Assembly (NCBI RefSeq): GCF_963678635.1
Contig: NC_087066.1
Span: 52,530,312-52,594,311, forward strand
Direction: 5' to 3'
Length of the DNA: 64,000 bases
Source of the DNA: Symsagittifera roscoffensis
Lineage: Eukaryota > Xenacoelomorpha > Acoela > Convolutidae
In this document: positions 45,963 to 56,379 of the stretch, in pieces
Position numbering within the stretch: position 1 is the first letter of the stretch
Layout: the number at the start of each line of letters is the position of its first letter
The notes under the pieces: generated by a model
The model's input: only the letters and a program-made list of their open reading frames with translations
The model's database searches: none
What the model was told of the DNA's origin: nothing
Program-made: the position numbers and the translations under genes

Positions 45963-47815
45963 GTTATTAAATCCAAATCATCTAATCATTATATTACACC
46001 TAGAAAATATATCCAACAATCAACGAAGAATAGCTGTGCTCGTCAGACCACTGCTATTTCAGAAAAAAATTCAATAGAAAGAAAAAAATTGACTCGATTT
46101 ATCAATTTAGTATTTTGTTTCCTTTTTTTCCGGTACAAAAATGCCAAAAAAAAAACAGATTTAACGAAAGTTGAAACATCGTAAAGAACTTATTGAGTTT
46201 GTCAAAATTGGCAAAAAATTTCTAAGCCATTATGAATTTTTTGACAGGGTTTGAAAAAGTTTCCAAATTTTTGAAACTTTTTGGTCACACAAAATAACTT
46301 CTCGAGCTCCCCAAAAACTCTACAAAGACACTATTTTGCCCACATGTTTGTCCTATTTTGTTGAAACTTTTGTTAAAAAAACTACGTTTTTTTGATGCGC
46401 GCAGCTCCTTGTACTTTAGCTCAAAAAACTTTCAAATTAATCAATCGGATTGACTGTCGATAATAATACCAAAGGGCAGTATATTGGCAAAGCTTAGAGC
46501 TGAGATTACTTTTTTATATTGTTCCTCATACTAAGGCCAAAACTATGGCCAAAAGTACCTTCCCCATACTATGGCCAACAATTATCAAAGTTTTAGAAAA
46601 TTGTTTGAACGTTTTCTGGCTATACCATCTGTCTCATACTCGTACTGACAAATTGACAAGAAAAGGATTGCAATAATATTTTTTACAGATTATGCAGCAA
46701 AAATGTTTTGAAAAGTTGATTCGCATTGATTCGAAAGCGATTTTTTTTGATACAAAAATGTACTTTAAAAAACAATTTCAATCAAAATCAATTCTAAATC
46801 GATTTAAATCCAATTTTTGTCAACTGTTTTTGGTTTCATTTTTCTACAAAATTTGAGAAACAATAAAATAGATTTAAATCTATTCAAACTGATTTTCGTC
46901 CATTTTTTTGTAGATTCATTTCTTACAGTTTTCATACAAACTACATTTGAAGTGTTCAGTTAATCAAAGAATAGAAAAATAGGAATTAAAATTAAGAGGT
47001 TCGAATTTCAATTGACTTTTGTGTTGATGTTTGGCCTGAAAAGAAGTTCTGAATATAACTTATCTGTAAGCTTTTGCATCAACAATGAACTGTTCTGAAT
47101 TGAAATTTTCATTTAAAAATCAATTGCCTAACATAATCGCACCTAGAACGTTGATAAAGGAATGATATTTGTAGAAATTTTGTTTAACTTTTAAACCGCG
47201 GGAGCCTTTAGATTTGCAAAAGTCAAAATGACTTTTATCATCACAATAATATGCGGTTAAAAACTGTCCTCGAGTGACTCTTGCTCTTTTTAGTTCCGAT
47301 GGAAATTTTTGTTGCGTACACGAATTGTTCAAATTTCGAAACAAAATGAATAGTTACATAAAATCAATTTTGTTGCAATTTTGACGGGATTCACTTCATG
47401 CCAGAATACATATGAATCGATTTAAATTAATTCTGTAGACAATGAAGTTAAGTTTTTCTATCGTGAAAAGCCATTCAGTTCATTTTAAATTGATTTACAT
47501 ACTAAATGAACTATAGTAAATTTATTTTCATGCAAAAATTTAACGTAGAAAAATCGAATGAATTCGATTTGAATAACAAGTTTGTCAGTGTAGGTATGTT
47601 TGTTCCATACTTAGCATTTTTCTATAATGATTCTATAGTGAAACTGTATGGCCATAAGTGGCAAATGTTTGACTGTCAGTTAACAACTACTAAATATTAT
47701 GTGTTTTGCGTTCTAACTTTGCGCTTGTCAGGAAACAAAATTGCAAGGATGTTCTCAGTAGGAAAAACCAATGAGTAAATGTCTGATTTTTCTGTTGGTT
47801 CTCTTCTCTGTTCAG
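45963..47815. other. Intron 2 of the plus-strand gene
   Basis: A diverged dispersed-repeat copy lies near 46230-46420 (related to 786-975). Words of the form 'gattcgcattgattcgaaag' and 'atcgatttaaatcc' hint at a worn short repeat near 46720-46960. The open frame at 47506-47778 (90 codons) lacks splice partners in phase and is not called. Confidence 0.4.
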
Positions 47816-47833
47816 AGATTGCACGTCTTGTGG
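47816..47833 (+). CDS. Candidate 18-nt microexon of the plus-strand gene
   Basis: Eighteen bases lie between a very good 3' splice site (ttggttctcttctctgttcag) and a very good 5' splice site (tgg/gtaagt). In phase 0 it adds RLHVLW, and it would not disturb the frame whether included or skipped. Both flanking exons are phase 0 at these junctions. The call rests on splice signals only. Confidence 0.4.
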
Positions 47834-47869
47834 GTAAGTTTAAACGCTAATTGAGCCTCATTTGAGTTT

Positions 47870-48215
47870 CCAAAAAATGCTTATCTTACAGTTTCCATAT
47901 ATCAAAAAATGCTTATCGTACAATTTCCATATATGAAAAAATGCTTGTCTTACAATTTCCATTTATGATAAAATGCTTACATTACAATTTCCATTTATGA
48001 AAAAATGTTTATCCTACAATTTCCATATATGAAAAATGTTGATCCTACAATTTCCATTTATGAAAAAAATGTTTTTTCTACAGTTTCTTTATATGAAAAA
48101 ACGCTTATCCTAGAGTTTTTTTTTTACAATTTTCTGAGTCTATGAAACTGTAAGAAATTGTAAGACAAGCATTTTTTTATATATGGAAATTGTAGGATAA
48201 GAATTTTTGGTCAAC
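47870..48215. repeat. Tandem words of 'cttatcctacaatttccatatatga' type
   Basis: About eight copies of a 30-bp unit (aaaaaatgctta, tcttacaatttccatatatg), then an inverted copy ending 'ttttggtcaaccca'. The unit and the end match the CCCGGGT-bounded elements at 53865-54670. Confidence 0.6.
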
Positions 48216-48329
48216 CCACGCTAAGATTCAAATGAAATACTATCTACAATTTAAAAAAGTGCTCAACCGTTCTCAAATCAAGCAATATTTTTTTCGATGT
48301 CTTGACCAAAAACAATGTGAGCGACTTTT

Positions 48330-48790
48330 TTCAAAGGCTCGAGCAAAATAACCAGTGGAAAATATGTAAGATTTGAGCAGTTTGAGCGGTTTTTTAAGAC
48401 AATTACGCTCAAAATCTTGCTTCAAAATGAGCGGTTTGAGCGGTTTTTGAACGGTTTATCTAAAAAACCGCTCAAAAACCGCGCAAGATTTGAGCGGTTT
48501 GAGCGGTTTTTTAGGCAATTACGCTCAAAATCTTGCTTCAAAATGAGCGGTTTGAGCCGTTTTTGAACGCTTTATCTAAAAAAACCGCTGAAAAACCGGG
48601 CAAGATTTAGGCGGTTTTTGAGCGGTTTTTTTAGATAAACCGCTCAAAATCGTTCAAATCTTGCTCGTTTTTTGAGCGGTTTTTTTAGATAAAACCGTTC
48701 AAAAACCGCTCAAGCCGCTCATTTTGAAGCAAGATTTTGAGCGTAATTGTCTAAAAAAAACAGCTCAAACCACTCAAATCTTGCTTAAAT
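48330..48790. repeat. Foldback repeat of GAGCGGTTTTT words
   Basis: The left half (tttgagcggttt, gcgtaattgtct in reverse, atcttgcttcaaaatgagcg) is mirrored by the right half (cgctcattttgaagcaagat, tttgagcgtaattgtct). Several tandem copies lie inside. A second, worn copy is at 58165-58450. No coding capacity. Confidence 0.75.
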
Positions 48791-49462
48791 TAAGTGAAAA
48801 AACTGGACTCGGACAAGAACATCACAGACAATCTTTGATTTGAGATAGTTTATCTCAATTCAAATGTTTAAATTCACACCAAATTATAACAAAAAAAACG
48901 TTGTTTTTCGTTTGTGTATTTGTATTGGAAAAATCAGTCATTAAAAGCCACGGAATATATTTTTATACAAATGTAAGCTCAATGTTCCATATAAAAAATT
49001 CTGGCTCAAAAATCACAACAAAAGCGCTAGAAAAATCAAATATTTTTTTCTAATAAGTTTTGGACATTTAAAAAAGGACTGCTTATACAGTTTCCGTATT
49101 TAACCATACAATTTTTATTATAGAAGAATGCTAGTCATAAAGTGCCCATAAATGAGAATTGTCTAACTAGCTTTTTTTGCATCGATTTTTTGTGGAATTG
49201 TTTTACTATTTTTTTTTAAACAACTTCCGTCAAAGTTGGCCAGTTAAAAATTCTAATAACTTCTGAAGAAAAAAATTCCGATCACAGATACACTGTGCTT
49301 TCTTTTTAAGTCAAAACAGTTATCTCTATTTCTAATGTAATTTACGTTTAATATAACTTCGGCCTTATGCACCTTCGGATTTTTGCATGGTACATGTTTT
49401 GGAGGGGTGTGATCGTGGGGGGAGTAGGAGGTCAAACAGAGCAACAATAATGCTTACATCCA
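48791..49462. other. Intron 3 of the plus-strand gene, nothing resolved
   Basis: AT-rich sequence without repeats or frames of note. Confidence 0.4.
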
Positions 49463-49735
49463 AGGGCTGATCTAGGATTTTCTCAAGGGGCCGGGGCGAA
49501 TTTTCAAAAAAATTCAAAAATTTTGTCGACTTTTTTAAGGTCAATCAAATTGATTTTCCGAGCTCTCCCAAAACACTAAAAAGACCGTTTTCGCCAAATT
49601 TTCTGCGCCGCAGCCATTTAAAAACAGGCCAGAAAAAGCGTATTTAGGCACTTTTTGGAAAACTTTGATTAAAAAAATCGCGTTTTTTCGGCGCGCACTC
49701 TCCCTTTAGGTGCCCTTAGAAAATTTTTAGGGTCC
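49463..49735. repeat. Dispersed repeat copy related to 786-975
   Basis: It shares gatctaggattttctcaagg, attttcaaaaaaa, gtcgac, aggtcaatcaaatt and gcgccgcag, in the same order as near 790-965. A G run follows at 49810-49823. Confidence 0.65.
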
Positions 49736-49997
49736 GTCACCAAATATGAATATCCCAAAATAGTACAAAGGGGGACCATTTCGGTCGGAAGGGGCTCGAA
49801 ACCCTGAGATGGGGGGGGGGGGGTAGTCCGTCGCAACTCTGAGTGGGTTTAAGCCCCGAGGGGTGGGGAGGCTTATCTTCATTTTTCCTTCCCATCAATT
49901 TTTCAATTGATTGCATCATTAGATTGCGTAAGTTTTACGTGAGTTTATAATAATAAGTTCATAATTTTGAGTGACATTTGGGACGTGTTTGTGGTAG

Positions 49998-50081
49998 GAG
50001 AAAAAGGAATCGGAGGAGGAATTGGAACAGGAGAGACTGGATAAAGCAGATGTGAGGGCAAAATCTACACCCGAACCATAA
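49998..50081 (+). CDS. Plus-strand gene, exon 4: Glu/Lys-rich segment ending in TAA
   Basis: After a 3' splice site (gggacgtgtttgtggtag), phase 0 gives EKKESEEELEQERLDKADVR and then AKSTPEP, with a TAA stop at 50079-50081. It is strongly charged and probably helical or coiled. The stop's last A is the first base of the ATG that opens the membrane protein frame (TAATG). Joined with the three exons before it, the product would be about 125 residues. Either this is the end of a short protein, or a one-base error or frameshift hides a continuous type II membrane protein. Confidence 0.45.
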   Translation, partial: EKKESEEELEQERLDKADVRAKSTPEP

Positions 50082-50167
50082 TGTACACTATGATGGCAGC
50101 GATACTCCTCCTACAAATTTACATTTTCATCAACTACCTTCAAATCAGACAGGAAATTGTAGGGCAA
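50081..50167 (+). CDS. Type II membrane protein, exon 1: signal anchor
   Basis: ATG at 50081 gives MYTMMAAILLLQIYIFINYL and then QIRQEIVGQ before a GT donor (gggcaa/gtaaaa), in phase 0. One hydrophobic helix of about 17 residues with no obvious cleavage site suggests a signal anchor, with the C-terminal part outside the cell. The full chain is 50081-50167, 50565-50616, 52117-52146, 54772-55014 and 59680-59864, all phases agreeing, 198 residues. It has six cysteines in the ectodomain, so up to three disulfides. I do not recognise the family. Confidence 0.5.
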
Positions 50168-50564
50168 GTAAAAACTATTTAAAAAGTTGAAACTTTTGAA
50201 AATGCATTAGCTTAGTGACTGCCTGGGTTGAGGTTTTCGAGTTGTGTCTCGACCAACTCGACCCAAACTGGCTAAATTTTGTCCGACTGGAGGAAACTGT
50301 CAATGTTTCGACAAACTCGACCAGAGCAAAAATGGGTTCGACAGTTTTCAACAAAAACTGACTTGGCTGTTCTACAAACTCGGCCGAAAAATTTGTGTTC
50401 GACCGTGTTCGAGCTCAAACTTTTTCAAACAATATATATAAAATGAGCAGCAAACAAGATTCATCATTTTTTAATAAATTTCTACTTTTTTGGAATATTC
50501 TAATCGAAACTTTTTATTTCATATTTGAATCAATCTAAAGTGATTTCGCAATTTCAGACTGGAG

Positions 50565-50616
50565 AAAACCATGTCTAAGGTCAGACTTCAAAGCCAAATG
50601 CGAAGAAATAAACTGG
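50565..50616 (+). CDS. Type II membrane protein, exon 2: basic stalk
   Basis: It ends at a very strong donor (aactgg/gtaagt). Phase 0 entry needs the second AG of atttcagactggag. The first AG (50556-50557) puts the reading frame into an early stop after the anchor exon. It encodes KTMSKVRLQSQMRRNKL, a basic, probably helical stalk. Its last base joins exon 3 to form Glu. Confidence 0.5.
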
Positions 50617-52116
50617 GTAAGTATAGATTTTTTTTTGGCTGAAGAAAAACCCTGTCAAACATTTAAGGTCACCTTCCGCCAGGCTTTTAATTTGTTAATC
50701 AAAAGCTCCTTCCTTTGAATTTTTTCAAACTTCCTTGTTTCCTAGGGAACTATCCAAACGAAGTTTTCGGAACCAAAAAGAAACAAGACTCCCGGGTTGA
50801 CCTCCATACACCGAAAATACTTACAATGCGATTCCATACAACAAAAATGTTATCAAACAATTCCATACATCGATTTTATGGAAAAATTGCTTCTCATACA
50901 ATTTTTCTATCAGGAAATTCTTTAATAAGCATTTTTTCATAACGTTTTTTGATCATAAAAATTGTAAATCCTCTAAGAATGAACCTAAATTTGTAAAAGT
51001 TGGAGCGCAAAGCAGTCAGTATTAACAAATTTCGAAAAATTTGATAGCACCGAGCTTGATTATTTTTTTTTTGGAAAAAATGCGTATCAAACAATTCCCA
51101 CATATCGAAATTGTATGATAGGTATTTTTTCACGGCGGCAACAAAAAAACTTTTCTGGTTATTTTCAAAAATTACTTTGTTTTTTGCCCCAAAAGTATTA
51201 TTTTTTTTGCAACCGCAAAACGAATTTTGTATTCATACACGTATTTTCCAAATACCCAAAAATTGCTTTTTTTCTACTTTTGCTGAACAACTTTTTCGAA
51301 AACTCTCAAACACCTTTTTTTTTTGTATGGCATGTTTATGCCTTGATCCATGCCTATCAAAATTTTAAAAGTTTCATTTTTGAAAAGGTTTGCCGAAATT
51401 TAAAAATTTTTCCTATATCATTTGTGTATGGTATCCAATTGAAAAGAACATATGACTTGCCTCAATTTGACCAGGAAAAATTTAATTCACCGCTTACGCG
51501 TATTTTATTACGTGTTTATTGTGCATAAAATATCCCAACCTGACTAATTTAAAATTTTTTGAACCCACTTAGTTTTACCAAAAAAACTTACTTGTAAAAT
51601 TTCATTCGTTTTAGCCCTATAAGCAAGCAGAGTTATTAGAAAAGTTTAAATCTGGATACAATTCGAAAGAGTTTACATTTACCTTGGTGCTACTGTTCAA
51701 TAAAAATCTACTATTATAGACAACCCTCTGTGGTATTTCGCAAAGTTTGAAAACTAATTTGAGTATAAAATATTCATTTCAAACATTTTGTAGAATATGT
51801 TTAATTAAAAAATTTTCGACTTTTACAAAAAAAAATGACGAGGAGGAGGTTCAACGGGCTTAAGGAATTAAATGGTCAAAGAAGGAGGTAGAACTGGTTT
51901 AACGAGTTAACCAGGTAACGAGTTAGGGAATCTGTCTAAAAAGCAAAGTTAAAACTTTTAAATGCTTTGAGAGCTCTAAGTGTGTTGTTCTCAAATGACC
52001 TGGTTTGTGCTTGGGACCATTCTATCATAGTAGTTCCTAACCCCTTTTGACAAAACGACGGAACTAACTAAAGCGAACCTTCATTTCGAGGATAAAAAAA
52101 TTTAGGCTTTTTTCAG
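50617..52116. other. Intron of the type II protein gene with a CCCGGGT-type repeat
   Basis: From 50791 (cccgggttgacctccataca) the sequence resembles the element at 53865: repeated 'catacaattcc' words, 'aaattgtatgataggtattt', and a segment 'gtatggcatgtttatgcctt' matching 'gtatggggtgttaatgtacg' near 54219. Its right end is not clear. Frames at 51111-51528 are repeat sequence. Confidence 0.45.
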
Positions 52117-52146
52117 AATTAGGATCGGAGCTGGATGCATTCGAAG
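52117..52146 (+). CDS. Type II membrane protein, exon 3 (30 nt)
   Basis: It lies between a strong 3' splice site (ttaggcttttttcag) and a strong 5' splice site (tcgaag/gtaaga). With the base left by exon 2 it reads ELGSELDAFE, leaving one base for exon 4. The tight splice signals and exact phases on both sides support a real small exon. Confidence 0.55.
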
Positions 52147-52796
52147 GTAAGAATTTTTCATAACAAAAAACTAATCTGATAAACATTCTCACCTTCTGAA
52201 AATTATCAAAGTCCTAAATTTCTCAAATTGCTTTCAAAACTTTTTTGTAATCAAAGTGAAGCTTAATTTTTGTCTCGTTAGCGGCTTCAAATTTATTTAA
52301 ATAAACTAAATGACTAACGACTAACTAAATGACTAAATGACTAACTAAATGACAAGCAATTTTTTTGAAAGTACTTTCGAGTGCTTCAGTGTTTTTGGAA
52401 CATTTTTTAATTAAACTTTCGCCATAAACCCCGCGTAATCATGGCACAGCATGTAAGCATGTGAAAGTTAATGCAAGTTATTACCGAAAAAAAAAACAAT
52501 TTTTCTGATACAAAAACAAGTTTCAAAGTATGTTATTTTTAGATTGCACTGAACAACTCTAACTATTTTACTGACAAAATTGAAAATGCCCAAAAAACCA
52601 CCATTTAATAAAACGATTAAAAACTAAATTGACGCAATTGCCGAGCAAATTCAAATAAAACCTGCATACTGTCGTATGCAGGTTTGATTGATATAAAAAT
52701 TTTGTTGTTTAGATCACCACTTTTTAATTTAACAGCAGGTCTGCGAATGATGCAATTATAAAGTTGGTCGAAGTATTTCCCGGGTCGAGATTGTGG

Positions 52797-53215
52797 TTTC
52801 ATATTCGAACCATGTGGACCAGAATATGGTATGTTCAGACCGTGTGGACCAGGAAATACTATGTTCAGACCGTGTGGACTGAGTGAATCCGCTTTCAGAC
52901 TGTGTGGAACCAAATAGTCCGGATTCAGACCGTGTGGACCGAAAGAATCCGATTTCACACCGTGTGGACTAAAGGAATCCGGTTTCAGACCGTGTGGACT
53001 AAAGGAATCCAGTTTCAGACAATGTGGACCAACAAAATCCAGTTTCAGACCGTGTAGACCGAAGGAATCCGGTTTCAGATCATTTGGACCGAAGGAATCT
53101 GGTTTCAGACCGTGTGGACCAACAAAATCCGGTTTCAGACCATGTGGACCAAATGAATCCGGTTTCAGACCACGTGGACAGCAAAATCCGGGTTCAGACC
53201 ATGTGGAACGAAGAA
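52797..53215. repeat. Tandem array, 30-bp unit, about 14 copies
   Basis: The unit is ggaatccggtttcagaccgt followed by gtggaccaaa, with substitutions (for example actaaa or accgaa). It is also seen in coding-like frames, because 30 is a multiple of three. Confidence 0.95.
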
Positions 53216-53287
53216 TCCGAATTCTCTATGAACTACATAAAAAAAAAACCTTTTAGTGGTGAAAGAGTATAACCCGGGCTGAGGTTC

Positions 53288-53492
53288 GGACTTTGCAGAC
53301 TTATGTTCAGACTTTGCAGACTTATGTTCAGACTTTGCAGACTTATGTTCAGACTTTGCAGACTTATGTTCAGACTTTGCAGACTTATGTTCAGACTTTG
53401 CAGACTTATGCTCAGACTTAGCAGACTTATGTTCAGACTTTGCAGACTTATGTTCAGACTTTGCAGACTTATGCTTAGACTTTGCAGACTTT
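53288..53492. repeat. Tandem array, 21-bp unit, about 10 copies
   Basis: The unit gacttatgttcagactttgc a is nearly uniform, with a few copies reading gctcagacttagc or gcttagactttgc. A shorter repeat 'gcagatcgattccac' follows. Confidence 0.97.
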
Positions 53493-53864
53493 GGCGCAGA
53501 TCGATTCCACGCAGATCGATTCCACGCACATCGATTCAGACTTATTAAGTCTGAAGATAAAAGCACGACCTCGACCCGAGGCATGACTAATCACACAAGA
53601 AAGCTTCCGTTGCATGCTTTTGCTTTTGTGTTTCAGAACTGCTCAATGTTTTTCAATGAAAATGCGTTTTATTTGAATTAAAGCGACAAGAAATTTTTGA
53701 TGGGGCGTCACACATGACGTGAAATTGCTTTTTTGATTACCTCTCACTTTTGTTCGTGTTTTACAAAATCCTGGAACATCATTTTCGTTTCTTTTCCAAT
53801 TGTTGAGATATTTTCGACATGTATCAAGTGTTGAAAAAACTTATTTTTTGCTAGCCTCTGTTTC

Positions 53865-54670
53865 CCCGGGTTGACCTCCATACACCGAAAATGCTTATCA
53901 TACAATTCCATACATCAAGTGAGTGGGAAAATGCTTGTCATACAATTTTCATACAATTTCTAAAAATGGTTGAAAACTGGTATAAACTCATTTCTGTGGC
54001 TGTTTGATTCTCATAAAACAATCTGGTGATAAAAAAATGAGGTTTTCGTTTTTTGAAAAAAATGCTTATCATACAATTTCCATATATGGAAATTGTATGA
54101 CTGGCATTTTTTTGATGGCGGCACAAAAAATTTTTCAAGTAATTTTGAAAATTTGACCCAAAAATTTTTTTGTTTCACTTAATTTTTTTTTCAAAAACGC
54201 TGAAAATTCCTCTTTTTTTTGTATGGGGTGTTAATGTACGCCTTGATCAATGTCTGATAATTTGAAAATTCAAAAATTTAATATAATCATCATTAAGAAA
54301 TTTTGCCAAAAAATATAAGTTTGTTACTTTTGTTATATCAATTGTGAAAGACAGCCAAATTCAGGAAGTTTTCTATGCATTGTAAATGCAAGACCGTCCA
54401 ACCTTTGGTGTTTTGAGTAACCAAGGTCTTTGTCACTTGTGTTCGGTTGCAGCTACAACCGAAAATTTTTCAGAAACTAAATTTAGAAAAGAAAAAATCA
54501 AAATTTTTGGTTTATGGGAAAACACCTATCATACAATTTTCATATATGGAAAAACGCTTATCATAGAGTTTTCATACAATTTTCTGTACGTATGGAATTG
54601 TATGAAATTGTATGACAAGAAGTTTCTCATATATGGAAATTGTATGATAAGAAGTTTTGGTCAACCCGGG
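53865..54670. mobile_element. CCCGGGTTGACC-bounded foldback element
   Basis: The left end cccgggttgacctcc and the right end ggtcaacccggg are inverted. Next to both ends are 'cttatcatacaatttccata'-type words in opposite orientation. A related copy begins at 50791, and related ends are at 48200-48215. No transposase frame. Confidence 0.7.
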
Positions 54671-54771
54671 TCTGTTGTTTCTGCTTTTCTTCTTACTTAT
54701 GGAGTTGAATATATCTTACTTATTTTTTGTCTATGTTAGTAGTTAGAACAAGCTACTTATGATTTATTCAG

Positions 54772-55014
54772 ATATTCGCGTGTACTGTGACGAAAAAGGG
54801 GGAGCGATTGGCTGGGATTACCGTAGATGCTACGTCTCTTTCAAGCCAATTGGTCTGACCATCCCTCAGATGGTTGAAAAGTGCAGATTGAGAAGCCTGA
54901 TCCTTTTCTACCCAAAATCAATGGCAGAGATCCAATTTATCGGGAGTGATATGGGCAAGAAAGTGGTATTTTTTGGAAAAGAAATCCCTACACAGTTCAA
55001 AGAAAGCGGACAAG
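54772..55014 (+). CDS. Type II membrane protein, exon 4: cysteine-containing ectodomain
   Basis: The 243-nt exon follows 3' splice site cttatgatttattcag and ends at a strong donor (gacaag/gtgagt). In phase it begins D-IRVYCDEKGGAIGWDYRRC, continues YVSFKPIGLTIPQMVEKC, then AEIQFIGSDMGKKVVFFG and ends KESGQ. It has three cysteines and a mix of short hydrophobic strands, consistent with a small secreted beta-rich domain. The family is not recognised. It is the longest and best-supported exon of this gene. Confidence 0.62.
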
Positions 55015-55139
55015 GTGAGTTGTACCAATCATCAAAAAGCCCTCCAAATTTTTTTGCGAGTTTTTCCGCATTGGTTGAATTAAAATTGCCAACAATTATA
55101 ATTGATTTTTAGACAGATTTTCTTCTAAGAGATTGCATG

Positions 55140-56345
55140 TACCTGCTTTTGTGCACAAAATATGCAATAAAACCATAAGAATCATCAATATAAACAAGTT
55201 TTTGTGCACAAAAAATGCGATAAAACCAGGAGATTTGACAATATAAACAAAATTGCCTACACAAAAATTTGCAACAAAATCCTGAAAATTGTCAATATAA
55301 TTAAGTAAATGCACAATTAATGAAAAAAACGAAAAAACTGTCAACATAAACCAGGTTTTTTTGCACAAAAAATCCAAAAAAACTATGAATATCATCAATA
55401 CAATCAAGATTGAGAAAACAAAAAGGTGCGAAAAAATACAAAAAATCATTAAAATAAACAAGCGTTTTCTGCAAAAAAAAATAGATTAAAACAATCAAAA
55501 TTATCAATATAAACAAGACTTCGTGCATAAAAATTTGAAAAAAAAAAATTATTAATATATACAAAATTATTTGCTCAAAAGTATGTCATAAAATCCTGAA
55601 AATCGCCGATATAAACAAGGTTTTAAGCACAAAAATATGCAAACAAAATCATAAGAATTATCAATTTAAACAAGATTTTTCTGCGAAAAAAAAAGTGCAC
55701 TGAAATCACGAATTATGCAGAAAAATTATCAGAATCATGAATATAAATAAAATTTTGTGCACAAAATATCAATAAAACTATGAAAATAGTCTAAGTAAAC
55801 AAAAGATTGTGCAAAAAAATTGCAACAAAATCATGAAAATCAACAGTATAATCAATATTTAGTAAACAAAAAGGTGCGAAAAAAACATCGAAAATCATCA
55901 AAATAAACAATTTTTTTATGTATAAAAATGCAAAAAAACTATGAAAATCTTCAACATACACAAGATTTTGTGCACAAAAATATTCAGAAAACTCAAAACA
56001 ATTATCAGCATAAAAAAGCTATTTCAATAAAAAAAAATTCATAAATTTTTGAAAATGGTCAATATAAACAAGATTTTGGGCGCAAACATTTGCATTAAAA
56101 CAAACAAACAATCACATTAAATCAGATTTTTGGCCAATATCCAAGTTTTAAAAAATGAATAGAAAAATAAAAAATCAAATCTTGGCCTACAACTATAAAA
56201 TAAAATCAAAGAAACTGTCAATTTAAACAAGACTTTGGGCACAAAAAAAAACTAGTATGAACGCAAAAAAAAACACAAAATCAGATTTGAGCAAAAACAT
56301 TAAAAAAAACTTAAAAAAGCACTATCAATTAAATTTTGGCGCCAA
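55140..56345. repeat. Degenerate tandem repeat, unit about 60 bp, about 20 copies
   Basis: A typical unit is atcaatataaacaagatttt, gtgcacaaaaatatgcaata, then aaatcatgaaa. Units are diverged, and the last third is loose. Minus-strand Ile/Phe-rich frames (55096-55564) are artefacts of it. Confidence 0.85.
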
Positions 56346-56379
56346 ACTTGGTATTGACAAAATTGACAAACTTGGCAAT

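Larger units (their letters stand above)
52779..53582. mobile_element. CCCGGGTCGAG-bounded element enclosing two tandem arrays
   Basis: Ends cccgggtcgag (52779) and ctcgacccgagg (to 53582) are inverted. Inside, a 30-bp unit (ggaatccggtttcagaccgt, gtggaccaaa) repeats about 14 times to 53215. Then a 21-bp unit (agacttatgttcagactttg c) repeats about ten times at 53288-53492. No transposase. Frames through these arrays (53165-53584 minus, 53024-53272 plus and others) are repeat artefacts. Confidence 0.7.

Noticed and set aside
53024-53272. Plus-strand frame rich in NPVSDHVDQ
   Set aside because: It is the 30-bp tandem array read in one frame, inside an inverted-repeat element. No splice context or start context.
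53165-53584. 139-codon minus-strand frame rich in KSAKSEH, and its shadows on both strands
   Set aside because: It is a translation of the 21-bp tandem array; every frame stays open because the unit is a multiple of three.
55096-55564. Ile/Leu/Phe-rich minus-strand frames that look like membrane proteins
   Set aside because: They are the antisense of an A-rich degenerate tandem repeat; poly-T codons give false hydrophobic helices.
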